A stretch of 64,000 bases of DNA, taken from NCBI GenBank assembly GCA_022508525.1, contig JAFLVA010000001.1:26879-90878 (forward strand). The letters run 5' to 3'. The notes under the pieces are model-generated. The model searched no databases and had not been told where the DNA came from. It worked only from the letters and a program-made list of their open reading frames with translations. Origin of the DNA: Erysipelotrichales bacterium. Its GTDB lineage: Bacteria > Bacillota_I > Bacilli_A > RFN20 > CAG-826. Shown in pieces: positions 63,900 through 64,000 of this stretch (positions are counted from its first letter, which is position 1; each line of letters opens with the position of its first letter). Position numbers and translations under genes: made by a program.

Positions 63900-64000
63900 A
63901 TGAGGGCACAGGAATTAAAAATAAATAAAATTAATTATAAAATTGAATTTTCTTTTTCTGATAATTCTATATCGCTTTTTGAATTTATTATGAATCGCAT
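63900..64000 (+). CDS. Start of an unidentified gene (3' end outside window)
   Basis: ATG at 63900 after GAGGGGAT, open to the window end (33 codons, beginning MRAQELKINKINYKIEFSF). Too short to identify. It follows the SymE-like gene by 92 nt on the same strand and may be the next gene of the inserted element. Confidence 0.5.
   Translation, partial: MRAQELKINKINYKIEFSFSDNSISLFEFIMNR

Noticed and set aside
1-64000. CRISPR arrays and insertion sequences
   Set aside because: No regularly spaced repeats, no transposase genes and no paired IS ends were seen in the window.
1-64000. Genetic code 4 (TGA as Trp), suspected from the Mollicutes-like gene content
   Set aside because: Several well-defined genes end in TGA at the expected place (SDR, SipW-like), and Trp residues are encoded by TGG.

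Overview
The window is AT-rich DNA from a low-GC Firmicutes-type (Bacilli-like) chromosome. TGA is used as a normal stop (for example at the ends of the SDR gene and the sipW-like gene), so this is genetic code 11 and not the Mycoplasma code. Sporulation-linked genes are present (dacB-like, spmA, YjcZ-like peptides), together with a SipW/TasA-type surface system and a secreted mucin-type M60 metalloprotease lipoprotein. That combination suggests an uncultured, host-associated, possibly spore-forming member of the Bacilli. This placement is inference; no rRNA gene is in the window.

Layout. 1-9760: a conserved housekeeping run, pyrH (5' cut by the window edge)-frr-uppS-cdsA-dxr-rseP-polC, then tRNA-Pro(CGG). 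9970-15900: accessory genes, including an acyltransferase, a membrane-anchored XRE regulator, a multipass protein with an aromatic-rich loop, a GLUG-type surface protein and a lipoprotein. 16080-23450: GNAT-like protein plus DUF819 transporter, MarR plus DegV, GNAT-YoaP, a NiCo-type riboswitch with a cation diffusion facilitator, a membrane protein behind a pseudoknot-capable leader, and a small ferritin-like protein. 23555-32570: M60 lipoprotein, acyl-ACP thioesterase, ABC-F, SDR, HD hydrolase, and a cation:proton antiporter behind a fluoride (crcB-motif) riboswitch. 32660-42410: a membrane protein with LemA, then GtrA, GT4 glycosyltransferase, RecX, YhaM, HIT, and two PrsA/SurA-type lipoproteins.

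42600-51875: two tiny YjcZ-like sporulation peptides, the complete SUF Fe-S operon (sufC-sufD-sufS-sufU-sufB) running directly into mnmG-rsmG, then parA-parB. 52300-59220: a SipW/TasA-like cluster: a 740-aa surface protein, two secreted TasA-like proteins, a membrane-anchored TasA-like protein with a cytoplasmic head, a His-type (S26B) signal peptidase, and a membrane protein with an Ig-like domain and a domain of unknown function. 59349-60705: dacB-like gene and spmA, the latter cut off at about half its normal length. 60706-64000: what looks like an inserted island carrying an AbiH-family abortive-infection gene, an HNH endonuclease with homing-associated repeats, and a phage-like XRE/SymE-like switch. 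The island's other end is outside the window.

The most noteworthy items are the spmA disruption by a defence-type island, the SipW/TasA-like cluster, the two recognisable metal/halide riboswitches with their transporters, and an unassigned pseudoknot-capable leader at 22127-22180.
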